Below are positions 52,036 through 60,240 of a stretch of DNA of 64,000 nucleotides, one piece after another. The translations under genes were made by a program, and so were the position numbers. The notes beneath the pieces are model-generated. The model was not told where the DNA came from. It ran no database searches and saw nothing but the letters and a program-made list of their open reading frames with translations. Positions within the stretch are counted from its first letter, which is position 1; each line of letters starts with the position of its first letter. The DNA is from Nocardia colli (lineage in GTDB: Bacteria > Actinomycetota > Actinomycetes > Mycobacteriales > Mycobacteriaceae): the NCBI RefSeq assembly GCF_008704205.1, contig NZ_VXLC01000027.1:62001-126000 (forward strand), given 5' to 3'.

Positions 52036-52053
52036 GTCATCCTCCAAAAGTAG

Positions 52054-52095
52054 ACTCGATGCAACAATACACTCGATCTACCAATGCGCTAGAGT
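52054..52095. promoter_or_regulatory. candidate TetR operator between monooxygenase and regulator
   Basis: The 66-bp divergent gap contains ACTCGAT twice (52054-52060 and 52071-52077, 17 bp apart) and an inverted similar half-site CTAGAGT at 52089-52095. The segment is AT-richer than its surroundings. Repeated half-sites between a TetR gene and its divergent enzyme gene suggest the operator, but no dyad is perfect. Confidence 0.45.
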
Positions 52096-52101
52096 GCAAA
52101 C

Positions 52102-52734
52102 ATGACCGAACCGACGGGCCTGCGCGAACGTAAGAAGATCCGCATCCGTGAACAGATCGCGGCCACAGCGATCCGCATGTTCCTCGAATCAGGCTTCGAC
52201 CAGGTCTCCATCACCGACATCGCCCGCGCCGCCGACGTCTCCCGCCGCACCCTGTTCGCCTACTTCGCCACGAAGGAAGACCTGGTCCTACAACGGTTCG
52301 CCGACCACGAAGACGAGGCGGCCAGAACGGTCCGAGCGCGCCGCCCCGATCAACCGCCCCTGGACGCACTACGCGAAGCGCACCTGGACGCACTGCGCCG
52401 CCGCGACCCGAACACCGGCCTCAACGACACCCCCGAAATCATGGCCTTCCTCCAATTGGCCTACGGCACAGAGTCTCTCGCCGCAAGGCTGATGCGCTAC
52501 GGCGCCCGCGGCGTCGCCACCTTGGCCGAGGCGTTGCACGACAACGGCTTCGACCCTCTCACCGCCCGCCTCCTCGCCGCCCAAATCATCGTGATCCACC
52601 GCGAACTCACCCTCATGAACCACAACGCCCTCGTCGAAGGCGAATCCGCCGAATCCCGCTACCCCAAAGCCGTCCAAGCCACCAACCACGCCTTCGACCT
52701 CCTGCGCGACGGCCTGGGACCACATCCTGCCTAG
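52102..52734 (+). CDS. TetR/AcrR family transcriptional regulator
   Basis: This 210-aa protein has the TetR helix-turn-helix near the N-terminus (about 15-62, VSITDIARAADVSRRTLFAYF) and an all-helical ligand domain. It is divergent from the FAD monooxygenase and most likely represses it and itself through the repeats in the 66-bp gap. The inducer might be the monooxygenase substrate. ATG 52102 is used; no better start is seen. Confidence 0.9.
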   Translation: MTEPTGLRERKKIRIREQIAATAIRMFLESGFDQVSITDIARAADVSRRTLFAYFATKEDLVLQRFADHEDEAARTVRARRPDQPPLDALREAHLDALRRRDPNTGLNDTPEIMAFLQLAYGTESLAARLMRYGARGVATLAEALHDNGFDPLTARLLAAQIIVIHRELTLMNHNALVEGESAESRYPKAVQATNHAFDLLRDGLGPHPA

Positions 52735-52761
52735 CGGCCGTCGCGCAGTGGATCTCCTCGG

Positions 52762-53253
52762 TTATCGAGGCACGGGGCTCTCGATCTGTTCGCGGAGGAT
52801 GTCGGCGTGGCCGGCGTGGCGGGCGAATTCTTCGATCATGAGGAGGAGGGTCCAGCGCATGCTGACGGTGCCTTCGCGGGGGTTGGTTTTGGTGGTGTCT
52901 AGGTCGTAGTGGGCGGCGATTTCGCGGGATCGTTGGCTGGCGCGTTCGAATTCGGCGATTACGTCGGTCAGTGATTCGTCGGGGGTGACGGTGAAGGTGC
53001 CTTCGTCTCGTTTCGAATATCCGTCGCAGGCGGATTCGTCGAGTTCTGCCCAGAAGCGTTGGAACCAGATGCGTTCCGCTGCGGCGGCGTGTTTGATCAG
53101 GGAGATCGGGGTGGTCAGGGAGGTGACGAGTCGGCGGCGGGCGTCGGTGTCGGAGAGGCCGCGGACGGTTGCGATGAGTGCCGCGCGGTTGTGGTCGAGG
53201 GTGTTCTCGATGAGCTGTCGCTCGGTGCCGGTGGTGATTCTGTTGGTAGTCAT
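52762..53253 (-). CDS. DinB family protein (DUF664)
   Basis: This 163-aa four-helix protein belongs to the DinB/DUF664 metal-binding family. Candidate metal-ligand histidines are in SLIKHAAAAERIWF and the C-terminal EFARHAGHADILRE. Family members include thiol transferases such as mycothiol-dependent enzymes, but most DUF664 proteins have no known reaction. ATG 53253 is preceded by GGAG at 9 nt. The 343 bp between its start and the next gene (53254-53596) hold only short Arg-rich open frames and no feature I can support. Confidence 0.83.
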   Translation of the reverse strand: MTTNRITTGTERQLIENTLDHNRAALIATVRGLSDTDARRRLVTSLTTPISLIKHAAAAERIWFQRFWAELDESACDGYSKRDEGTFTVTPDESLTDVIAEFERASQRSREIAAHYDLDTTKTNPREGTVSMRWTLLLMIEEFARHAGHADILREQIESPVPR

Positions 53254-53596
53254 GGGTTTTCGCTCCAATTGCGCTGGTTGAGGACCCCGGCCGGCTGTTT
53301 CGGCGGGGCATGAGTGATCGGGGAAGGTTTCAGCTACGGATCTCGAGGCCGGGGTGTCGCGTCCAGTGACGGAGACGAGCCGGAGGAGCGTTCGATGTGC
53401 TCGCCGCGAAATGCGTACTGAGGGTGGCTATGCGGGGAGATTCACGCCGCAGCCGGAGATGGTCAGGCATCGGACTCCGATGCCGCCGAGGCTCAGTATT
53501 GCACACCGTGCAGGGCGTCGAGGACTACCGCGTCGGGTCGGTGGAGTCGCCATGCCGAGGCGGCAGGCAGGGGAGTGGTGACTACGATCGGGGGCG

Positions 53597-54559
53597 ATGC
53601 ATATCGACTTGATGCTTGATTCGCTGGATGGGTTGTCGGTGGGGGACTCGTTGGGGCAGCAGTTCCCGGTTATGCGGCGGTCTGTTCGGGATATTCGGGT
53701 GGGGAATCTGGCGGAGGGGCCGTGGGGGTGGACGGACGATACCGAGATGGCTTGCACGGTGGTTGCTGAGCTTTGTGTTCGTGGTGGGATTGATCAGGAT
53801 CGGCTGGCTGCTGCTTTTGCGCGGCGGTTCGATGCGGGGCGGGACTATGGGTTCATCGCGGTCAGTACGTTGCGGCGGATTCAGGGTGGCGCGGATTGGC
53901 GGGAGGTGGCGGGGGCGGCGTATGACGGGCAGGGGTCTTGTGGCAATGGTGCTGCTATGCGGGTCGCTCCGTTAGGTGCCTATTTCGCTGACGATCCGGA
54001 AAAGGTTGTTGCCGAGGCGGTTCGATCGGCGCAGGTGACGCACATGCATCCGGAGGGGGTGGCGGGGGCGGTCGCGGTGGCGCTCGCGGCCGGTCAAGCG
54101 GCGCATGCGCGATTGACTGGAACTCGGCCCACGCCAACGGAATTCATCACGACAGTGCTCGACCATCTAGGCGACGGTGAGACGAGCCGGCTGATTCGCC
54201 ACGCCCGCACCCTGCTCGGGGCATCTGTCGAACAGGCAGCGGCTGAACTCGGCAACGGATCTCAGGTGACTGCGCAGAACACGGTGCCGTTCACGATGTG
54301 GGTCGCGGCAACGCATCTGGCCGACTATCCGTCCGCGATCACGACATGTATTGCGGCAGATGGTGATATCGATACGACCAGCGCTATCGTCGGCGGCATA
54401 GTCGCCGCCTACACCGGCACCGCTGACTCCGGTAAGGCCATCGGCGTCCCGCCGAACTGGCTCGCCGCGCGAGAACCGCTGCCGGACTGGTTCAATCCGC
54501 TACGCCGCCCCCGGCGCCGCAAGAGCGCTCTTCGACGATGGTTGTCCGGCACATCGTGA
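53597..54559 (+). CDS. ADP-ribosylglycohydrolase family protein
   Basis: This 320-aa all-helical protein has the di-metal ADP-ribosylglycohydrolase signatures: WTDDTEMA (Asp47, Asp48, Glu50) and a C-terminal GDIDTTSAIVGGI, the equivalent of the canonical GGDTDTTAAIAGAI. In the family these Mg2+-binding residues hydrolyse ADP-ribose from proteins or nucleotides (DraG-like). It is cytosolic, and the target is unknown; no ADP-ribosyltransferase lies nearby. The 3' end is Arg-rich. The first third of the gene has less GC at third positions than the neighbours. Confidence 0.88.
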   Translation: MHIDLMLDSLDGLSVGDSLGQQFPVMRRSVRDIRVGNLAEGPWGWTDDTEMACTVVAELCVRGGIDQDRLAAAFARRFDAGRDYGFIAVSTLRRIQGGADWREVAGAAYDGQGSCGNGAAMRVAPLGAYFADDPEKVVAEAVRSAQVTHMHPEGVAGAVAVALAAGQAAHARLTGTRPTPTEFITTVLDHLGDGETSRLIRHARTLLGASVEQAAAELGNGSQVTAQNTVPFTMWVAATHLADYPSAITTCIAADGDIDTTSAIVGGIVAAYTGTADSGKAIGVPPNWLAAREPLPDWFNPLRRPRRRKSALRRWLSGTS

Positions 54560-54656
54560 GCTGACCCTGTGCGCGTCGGCGGGCCGCACCATCTGCGTGC
54601 AATCGACGGGTCGTTCACCACGGCCCGCCCACACCGACTTGGATTACTGTGGCAGC

Positions 54657-54866
54657 GTGGGGTTTACCGAATATGCGCCAGGCGACGTCGTCCATTTCCC
54701 GGAGGGTCCGTTCAGTGGGATCTGCGGAGTCGTGCGGGAGGTCTACGCGCGCCGGGCGAAGCTGCGCGTCGAATTCGGTGAGGGACTGGTCCATCGGGAA
54801 GGCAACGTGCTGCGGGAACGGCGGCACAGCTTGACCGTCGGCTACGACGAGGTCGAATTGAGCTAG
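54657..54866 (+). CDS. small KOW/NusG-C-terminal-like protein
   Basis: This 69-aa protein starts at GTG 54657 and contains a KOW-type pattern: YAPGDVVHFPEGPFSG, then a basic turn VYARRAKLRVEF. Such SH3-like KOW modules form the C-terminal half of NusG and ribosomal proteins; here it stands alone without the NusG N-terminal domain. It might bind RNA or a ribosomal protein. No clear Shine-Dalgarno is seen, and the in-frame ATG at 54597 is the alternative start. Its nearest neighbours do not explain it. Confidence 0.65.
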   Translation: MGFTEYAPGDVVHFPEGPFSGICGVVREVYARRAKLRVEFGEGLVHREGNVLRERRHSLTVGYDEVELS

Positions 54867-54887
54867 GCGTCAAGCGAACCCGAGCGT

Positions 54888-55262
54888 TCAGGCGTCCGCC
54901 AGATCCATCCGAAGGAACTCCCGGATACGCAGCACCTTCGGCGGCCGCGTGACCTCCGGGGAAAGCGCCTGGAACGCTTCGTCCTGCCCGATCACCCGTG
55001 GCGCGGCGAGCTCGAACTCCTGCCCGTCGACCCGGAGCCGCGCTTTACCTGCCGTCAAAATATTCTGCACCCAGTCCGAACGTGACCCGTAGACCAGGAT
55101 GAACAGGTAGCCGCCCTCGACTGGATGGGCATCCAGGGGTGTGTGAAAGGTCGTGCCCGAGCTACGCCCGACGTGCGTCAGCACCGGCCATTTCCCGCCC
55201 GCGACCGCGCGCGGATTGAACACCCGCTTGTTGACGTGCCCCCACCATTTCGGCATCGGCAT
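54888..55262 (-). CDS. Ddn-like deazaflavin(F420)-dependent nitroreductase family protein
   Basis: This 124-aa split-barrel protein resembles the F420-dependent nitroreductase (Ddn) family: WPVLTHVGRSSGTTFHTPLDAHP, YLFILVYGSRSDWVQNILTAG and RVIGQDEAF. Family members bind deazaflavin F420 and reduce quinones, nitroaromatics or fatty acids. ATG 55262 follows a perfect AAGGAG at 6 nt, whereas the longer open frame would run over the operators. It is divergent from a TetR gene and the gap holds three palindromes, so it is presumably repressed by it. Confidence 0.87.
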   Translation of the reverse strand: MPMPKWWGHVNKRVFNPRAVAGGKWPVLTHVGRSSGTTFHTPLDAHPVEGGYLFILVYGSRSDWVQNILTAGKARLRVDGQEFELAAPRVIGQDEAFQALSPEVTRPPKVLRIREFLRMDLADA

Positions 55263-55307
55263 AGAAATCTCCTTCGCTCGCCCAGGAGTCGAACCATCCC
55301 GGGCCGC

Positions 55308-55356
55308 CTTACGTCCGTAAGGCAGACTTACACTTGTAAGATTGACGTACATACGT
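55308..55356. promoter_or_regulatory. three tandem palindromic operators (CTTACnNNnGTAAG type)
   Basis: The 128-bp divergent gap has CTTACG-TC-CGTAAG (55308-55321), CTTACA-CT-TGTAAG (55327-55340) and ACGTA-CA-TACGT (55345-55356). Each is a perfect 10-12-bp dyad around a 2-bp centre, and their centres are 19 and 17 bp apart. This is a convincing multi-site operator for the TetR regulator next to it. Confidence 0.8.
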
Positions 55357-55390
55357 AAGGCTGTCAACACATCGATATCCGGGAGCCGCC

Positions 55391-56041
55391 TTGGCACGAC
55401 CACCCCGACCGCTCAACCGAGAGCGCGTCCTCGACGCCGCGATCCGAGTCGCGGATCGCGGCGGCGTGGAAGCGATCACGATGCGCCGCGTCGCGCAGGA
55501 ACTGGGCGTCGAGGCGATGTCGCTCTACCACCACGTACCGAACAAGGACGCGATCCTCGACGGAGTGGTCGACGTGGTCTTCGCGGCGATCGACCTACCG
55601 ACCCCGCCCGCCCCGGATTGGCGCGCCGCGATCCGTACCCGCGCCTGCTCCGCGCGCAAGGTCCTGTCCCAACACCGCTGGGCCCTCGGCCTCATGGACT
55701 CCCGCCGCAACCCGGGCCCGGCCACGCTACGCCACCACAACGCCGTCCTCGGCGTCCTCAGAGAAGCAGGCTTCACGCTCCCCGCCGCAGCCCACGCCAT
55801 CTCGCTCATCGACAGCTACATCGGCGGCTATGTCCTCCAGGAGGCAAGCCTCCCGATGACCACCCCCACCGACGTCGAAGAAGTAGCCGCCGAAATCCTC
55901 GAACACCTACCGCCCGAACAGTTTCCGTACCTCCGCGAAATGATCACCGACCACGCCCTGCAACCCGGCTACGACCACACCGCCGAATTCGACTACGGCC
56001 TCGACCTGATCCTGGACGCACTCGAAGCCCGCCGGACCTAG
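55391..56041 (+). CDS. TetR/AcrR regulator with TetR-type C-terminal domain
   Basis: This 216-aa protein has an N-terminal TetR DNA-binding domain (ITMRRVAQELGVEAMSLYHHV, typical of the TetR_C_1/TetR-class) and a helical effector domain. It starts at TTG 55391 with GGGAG upstream; no ATG suits. It is divergent from the Ddn-like gene and adjacent to three palindromes, its likely operators. The inducer is unknown. Confidence 0.9.
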   Translation: MARPPRPLNRERVLDAAIRVADRGGVEAITMRRVAQELGVEAMSLYHHVPNKDAILDGVVDVVFAAIDLPTPPAPDWRAAIRTRACSARKVLSQHRWALGLMDSRRNPGPATLRHHNAVLGVLREAGFTLPAAAHAISLIDSYIGGYVLQEASLPMTTPTDVEEVAAEILEHLPPEQFPYLREMITDHALQPGYDHTAEFDYGLDLILDALEARRT

Positions 56042-56134
56042 TCCCCGGGAGCACCGGCGATCCGGAGATAGAATCGAGCAGTCGCAGGTAGGCCCGCTAC
56101 CGCGTACATCGGGGCGAGTTCGAGGAGGTCGGCC

Positions 56135-56986
56135 ATGCCGGCCGAATTCCTGCAGCACGCGACCACGGCCGCGGTCGGTGCCGTGCCGATCTATGTGGCC
56201 TTCATCGCGATCGAGGTGATCGCGATCCGCCTGCTCGATTCGAGCTCGAGCGGTCGGCGAGTCAAAGGGTATTGCCTCGCCGACACCATCGACAGCTTCG
56301 CACTCGGCCTCGGTTCGGTGATCATTCACGGCATCACGCAAATCGGCCCACTGGTCGGGGGCATTTCGGCGCTCTACGTCCTGACACCCGTGAAGATGCC
56401 TGCGTCGCAATGGTGGAGTTGGGTGCTCCTGCTGATCGGCTACGACCTGCTCTACTACCTGCGACATCGGGCCAGTCATCGGGTCCGTTTGATGTGGGCC
56501 GGGCATCAGGTGCACCACTCGAGTCAGTATTTCAATCTCGCGGTCGCGCTGCGCCGGAAATGGGCGCCGCCATGGCAATTGGCCTTCAACATTCCGCTGG
56601 CGCTACTCGGCTTCTCCCCGACGATGATCGGCGTTGTCATCACCGTCGATCTGACCTACCAATTCTTCCTGCACACGGAAACCATCGGCCGACTACCCCG
56701 CTGGTTCGAGTTCGTCTGCAACACCCCGTCGCACCACCGCGTCCACCACGGCAGCGACCCCGACTACCTCGACCGCAATTACGGTGCCTTCCTGATCATC
56801 TGGGACCGCATGTTCGGCACTTTCGTTCCCGAAACCCACCCCGCCACTTTCGGACTCGTTCGCAACATCGACAGCACGAACCCACTGACCATCGGCGTCA
56901 GCGGCTATCGCGACATTCTGCGCGACCTGCGCAACTCCCACACCCTGCGCGAACGACTCGGGCACGTCTTCCTCCCGCCCGTCTAG
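56135..56986 (+). CDS. sterol desaturase/fatty acid hydroxylase superfamily protein
   Basis: This 283-aa membrane protein has about five hydrophobic helices and the di-iron histidine clusters of the superfamily: HRASH, HQVHHSS and HHRVHHGSD, the last after CNTPS. Such enzymes hydroxylate or desaturate sterols, fatty acids or related lipids in the membrane using O2. A GAGGAGG box precedes ATG 56135. It follows the TetR gene by 93 bp on the same strand and may be co-regulated. A strong hairpin follows its stop codon. Confidence 0.88.
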   Translation: MPAEFLQHATTAAVGAVPIYVAFIAIEVIAIRLLDSSSSGRRVKGYCLADTIDSFALGLGSVIIHGITQIGPLVGGISALYVLTPVKMPASQWWSWVLLLIGYDLLYYLRHRASHRVRLMWAGHQVHHSSQYFNLAVALRRKWAPPWQLAFNIPLALLGFSPTMIGVVITVDLTYQFFLHTETIGRLPRWFEFVCNTPSHHRVHHGSDPDYLDRNYGAFLIIWDRMFGTFVPETHPATFGLVRNIDSTNPLTIGVSGYRDILRDLRNSHTLRERLGHVFLPPV

Positions 56987-57002
56987 GCGATGTCCGGAAA
57001 CA

Positions 57003-57037
57003 GTATCGGCGTCCGACCCCGCGGCGGACGCCGATAC
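57003..57037. terminator. bidirectional hairpin terminator between convergent genes
   Basis: A perfect 13-bp inverted repeat GTATCGGCGTCCG / CGGACGCCGATAC with a 9-nt loop lies between the ends of the hydroxylase gene and the convergent membrane-protein gene. It has no U-tract on either strand, but its position makes a shared terminator likely. Confidence 0.75.
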
Positions 57038-57054
57038 CGGTGACGCGGCTTACG

Positions 57055-57477
57055 TCAGGCCAGACTTTGCTCCATGACCTCGGCCGGTTCAGATATGCGC
57101 CTCCGCAACACCAGTAGCGAGATCACGCACAGGATGGCGGTGATTGTTTCCGCGATCACGCTCAGGGCTGCCTGTGGGGCGGGTTGCCAGCCGATCTCGG
57201 TGAAGCCGAAAAGGCCTGTTGTGCGGGATAATACGAATGCCGTCAGCGCTCCGACCGCAAGCAGGCCGGCGGCTGCTCGCAGTGTCCACGGTCCGACGAG
57301 GACGACCAGGGCGAGTGCGAAGGATGCGGCGGCTTGGAGCATGAATGATGGGCCGATGATGTGGATGTAGCGGTAGCCGTGGTCGTAGAGGTCGGCGTGG
57401 AGGTAACCGCTGACCGCGAGGCTAATGCTGATTCCCACGCGCACAAGCAGATCGGCTGCTGAGAACTGTTTCCTCAT
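57055..57477 (-). CDS. four-helix small membrane protein
   Basis: This 140-aa protein has four predicted transmembrane helices (for example SFALALVVLVGPW and LSVIAETITAILCVISLLV) and no catalytic motif. The layout resembles DoxX/DUF4383-like small membrane proteins, but I do not assign a family. Its ATG overlaps the stop codon of the metallophosphoesterase gene, so it is the last gene of the redox operon. Confidence 0.7.
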   Translation of the reverse strand: MRKQFSAADLLVRVGISISLAVSGYLHADLYDHGYRYIHIIGPSFMLQAAASFALALVVLVGPWTLRAAAGLLAVGALTAFVLSRTTGLFGFTEIGWQPAPQAALSVIAETITAILCVISLLVLRRRISEPAEVMEQSLA

Positions 57478-58418
57478 TTGAGCGTCTGCTCCTTGATCGC
57501 CAGCATCTGCTGCCCTTTTTGATAGGTCACCTCGCGAATGCCCAAGGCGTCGTGCAGTTTTCCCGCGGGCAGGGTCACCGGTTTCGGTACCGGCCCGTCG
57601 CCGGGTTTCGGCAGGGGATAGGCCGTGGTGGTACCGCTGTAGAAGGTGATGTTGCCCTCGGTCTTCGTGAACAGCTGGTGCACATGCCCGTTGAGGCAGG
57701 TGACCGAGGAGAACCGCTTCAGGTAGCTCAGCGCCTGGGTGGCATCGTCTGTGCCCCAACCCCATTGGGGGTACATGGCGAACAGCGGAATGTGACTGAA
57801 CACCACGATCGGTGTGTCACTGGACAACCCGGCCACGTCCTTGCGGACGAACTCCAGCTGGTCCTGCCCCAGATGTCCGAGATTTTGCAGGTTCAGCGTA
57901 TTCACCAGCGCGATCAGGTGCACGCCCGCGATGTCGAAGCTGTACCAGCCGTCGCCGCGCGTGCCCTTGCCGAACGCCGACAGGTACCGCTGCCCGGCAT
58001 CGTCGGTCGAATCATGTTCTCCCGGAACGGTGAACACATGCGGGGTGTTCAGCCCCTGCATCATCTGCGTGACCTGGTCGAACTGTTCCGGCGTGGCCAG
58101 ATGGGTGAGATCGCCCGTGTGGATGACGAAATCGGGCCGATAGCCGAGCGAATTGACCTGACCGATCGCCTCGGTGAAGGTGGCGGTGACATCGCCGTTG
58201 GCGGTGCCCTGGAAGCCGATGTGGCTGTCGCTGAGCTGGGCGAAGCGCAACGTCGGCCGGTCGTCCGCCGCCGCGCTCGGCGCGCTGCCCGCGACGTGGG
58301 AAATGACCTCGCCGCCGACGACGGTCAGCCCGACCGCGGCACCGAACCAGGCACTGTGCCGGATCAACTGCCGCCGGGTCATGCCGTGCGGGTCGCGGTG
58401 TTCCTGCTGTTCGGTCAT
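57474..58418 (-). CDS. Tat-exported metallophosphoesterase
   Basis: This 314-aa protein has a twin-arginine-like N-terminus (MTRRQLIRHSAW then a hydrophobic stretch ending in AAA) and calcineurin-type metal motifs: DSHIGF, GDLTH, GEHDS, HIPLF and GHVHQ. It should be an exported or membrane-held phosphoesterase with two metal ions; the substrate is unknown. It overlaps the cupredoxin gene upstream and the membrane-protein gene downstream by ATGA each, so the three are translationally coupled. Confidence 0.86.
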   Translation of the reverse strand: MTEQQEHRDPHGMTRRQLIRHSAWFGAAVGLTVVGGEVISHVAGSAPSAAADDRPTLRFAQLSDSHIGFQGTANGDVTATFTEAIGQVNSLGYRPDFVIHTGDLTHLATPEQFDQVTQMMQGLNTPHVFTVPGEHDSTDDAGQRYLSAFGKGTRGDGWYSFDIAGVHLIALVNTLNLQNLGHLGQDQLEFVRKDVAGLSSDTPIVVFSHIPLFAMYPQWGWGTDDATQALSYLKRFSSVTCLNGHVHQLFTKTEGNITFYSGTTTAYPLPKPGDGPVPKPVTLPAGKLHDALGIREVTYQKGQQMLAIKEQTLK

Positions 58419-58888
58419 GGGGTGACCACCACCGTCGCCTTCATGAACGGATGGATCGAGCAGATGTAGGCGAACGTGCCTGCCTTGGTGAAGGTGAACG
58501 TGTACGTTGCCCCGGCACCCATTCCGGGCGAATGGAATCCGCCGTCGGTGGCGGCGACGGTGTGCGGTTCCTCGTCGTGGTTGACCCAGATGACCGTCGT
58601 GCCCGCCTTGACGGTGAGGGTCGCGGGCGTGAAGGCGAAGCCGTCGATGTTCACGGCGTTCGGCCCGGCCGGTGCGGCGGCCTGCGTCGGTGGCGGCATC
58701 GACATTCCGGGCATGGCGTCGGGTGTTGCGCCGCCCGGCGGGAAGCCGGGAGTTTCGGTGCCGGAAGCGAATACGGGGGTCGGCGCGGAGTTGTTCGGGC
58801 TCGCGCCACCGCAGGCACTCACCGTCGCCATCAGTGCGGCCGCTGCGACGGCGACTGTCATTCGCCGGCCGCCAGGGATGTGTCTCAT
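58415..58888 (-). CDS. cupredoxin-domain lipoprotein
   Basis: This 157-aa protein has a signal peptide ending in a lipobox-like TVSACGG, a Pro/Gly/Met-rich spacer and a C-terminal cupredoxin domain. Copper ligands are visible as His in EEPHT and the YICSIHPFM cluster (Cys-His-Met). It is likely a membrane-attached extracytoplasmic blue-copper electron carrier or copper binder. GGAGG precedes ATG 58888. It is coupled by ATGA to the metallophosphoesterase and lies 83 bp downstream of the Rieske gene, so electron flow between Rieske and copper centres is possible. Confidence 0.88.
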   Translation of the reverse strand: MRHIPGGRRMTVAVAAAALMATVSACGGASPNNSAPTPVFASGTETPGFPPGGATPDAMPGMSMPPPTQAAAPAGPNAVNIDGFAFTPATLTVKAGTTVIWVNHDEEPHTVAATDGGFHSPGMGAGATYTFTFTKAGTFAYICSIHPFMKATVVVTP

Positions 58889-58971
58889 CGATCCGGTCCT
58901 CCATCCGGGATGGCCCGCGGGCGCGGGCCTCTCACCGACAGATAGCGACCGGGGTTACACCGGCGGCGATT

Positions 58972-59658
58972 TCACCCGGGCTGGGTGGGCGCGAATACTT
59001 CGATCGTGCCGTTGTTTTCCCGCACCTCGACGCGCGGCAACGGTGCGGGCGCGATCGGCAGCTGATGCTCGAGCACCTGGCCGTCGGCGGCGAACGAGGT
59101 GGTGTGGCACGGGCAACGGAGCCGGGCGACGGGCGCGTCGAGCCACAACTTGCAGCCCTGATGCGTGCACACACCGGACACCGCCGTCGCAATACCGTTG
59201 ACCCGCCGCACGAATCCGCTCAACGTGCCGACATCGAAATGAATGATGCCGACCTCGGGCAGGTCGGAGCTGGCCGCGATCGCGTGCCACGTGCCGTTGT
59301 TCGGCGTCAAAGTCTCCTGTGCCGCAGGCTCATTCGCCGGGCGACCGACGACGGCGTGGTCGATCGCCGCACCGGCGGCCGCCGCTACCGCGGCCGCCGA
59401 GGTGCCGATGATCACATTCCGCCGCGCGGTCGCTCCGTCCGGGCGGGATTGCGCTGTGGCGCCGTCGATTTCGGTGGCCAGTCGCCGATGCAGATCGGCC
59501 AGGAATTCCTCGCTGGGCGCCTGACTGCCGAGTCGCGCGGCCCGCAGGTCGATGGCGGTCCGCATCTGCCCGGCCTCCTCCGCGTCGGGCCGAAACGATC
59601 GGGGTCGGCGCCCGGCCAGCAGTTGCTCGACGTATCGCCGCACGTCCCGCCCGCTCAC
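58972..59658 (-). CDS. Rieske [2Fe-2S] protein encoded next to an ECF sigma factor
   Basis: This 228-aa protein starts at GTG 59658 (GGGAGG, 6 nt upstream), overlapping the sigma gene by GTGA. Its N-terminal about 75 residues are helical and charged, then comes a twin-Arg plus hydrophobic segment (RRNVIIGTSAAAVAAAAGAA), then a Rieske domain with CTHQGC (Cys164, His166) and CPCH (Cys182, His185). The Rieske part should sit outside the membrane and the N-terminal part inside. Coupling with a sigma gene suggests that the cytosolic part is an anti-sigma or sensor element, but I have no sequence proof of that. Confidence 0.86.
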   Translation of the reverse strand: MSGRDVRRYVEQLLAGRRPRSFRPDAEEAGQMRTAIDLRAARLGSQAPSEEFLADLHRRLATEIDGATAQSRPDGATARRNVIIGTSAAAVAAAAGAAIDHAVVGRPANEPAAQETLTPNNGTWHAIAASSDLPEVGIIHFDVGTLSGFVRRVNGIATAVSGVCTHQGCKLWLDAPVARLRCPCHTTSFAADGQVLEHQLPIAPAPLPRVEVRENNGTIEVFAPTQPG

Positions 59659-60218
59659 TGCACACCTCCCGCACTCTTCTGCGCCGCCATCTGTAATGCT
59701 CGATGCTGCAACACTTTCGCGTTCGCGACACTGACGCCCAACGCGTGCGCCGCATCCCGCACCGACAACCCTTGCAGGAACCGTAGTTCCAGAATCCGGC
59801 GATAGCGATCCGGCAGCCGATCCAGCACGGCCCGCGCTCGGGCCGCGGAAACCGGGTCCGGCGGTTCCGGATCGGGCCGATCGTCGACGATGTCGTCCTC
59901 GATCGTGGTGATCTCCCGCCCCATCCGCGTCCGCCAGTATCCCGCCAGCACGGTGCGTGCGGTCGCGCGCAGATAGGCGCGCACCTCGGCCACGCTCGCC
60001 GACACCCGCAGCGGCCGCAGCGCGGCCATGAACACCTCCGCGGTCAGATCCTCGGCGTCCGGCCGATTCCCGACCTTGGCGAACATCAGCGCGAACACCC
60101 AGGAGACGTTGTCCCGGTACACGGCCTCCCAATCGGGATAGCCGTCGTCGGAGACCAGCCGCAACTCCCGGTCGGCCCCGGGTTGCTCCCGCGCCGGCCC
60201 GGCTCCCGTTCGTCCCAC
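59655..60218 (-). CDS. ECF-type RNA polymerase sigma factor
   Basis: This protein of about 187 aa has sigma region 2 (VFALMFAKVGNRPDAEDLTAEVF) and region 4 (LELRFLQGLSVRDAAHALGV), the small ECF build. I start it at GTG 60218, behind AGAAGGTGA. An earlier start at 60329 would put the reading frame inside the msrA terminator hairpin and a 37-bp palindrome. It overlaps the Rieske gene, with cupredoxin, phosphoesterase and membrane-protein genes downstream, a likely self-controlled redox or copper stress operon. Confidence 0.85.
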   Translation of the reverse strand: MGRTGAGPAREQPGADRELRLVSDDGYPDWEAVYRDNVSWVFALMFAKVGNRPDAEDLTAEVFMAALRPLRVSASVAEVRAYLRATARTVLAGYWRTRMGREITTIEDDIVDDRPDPEPPDPVSAARARAVLDRLPDRYRRILELRFLQGLSVRDAAHALGVSVANAKVLQHRALQMAAQKSAGGVQ

Positions 60219-60240
60219 GATGCTCACCTTCTGAGCCGGA

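Noticed and set aside
53354..53581. A 75-codon open frame before the ADP-ribosylglycohydrolase gene
   Set aside because: Arg-rich composition, no Shine-Dalgarno, no domain, and overlapping frames of similar length suggest chance.
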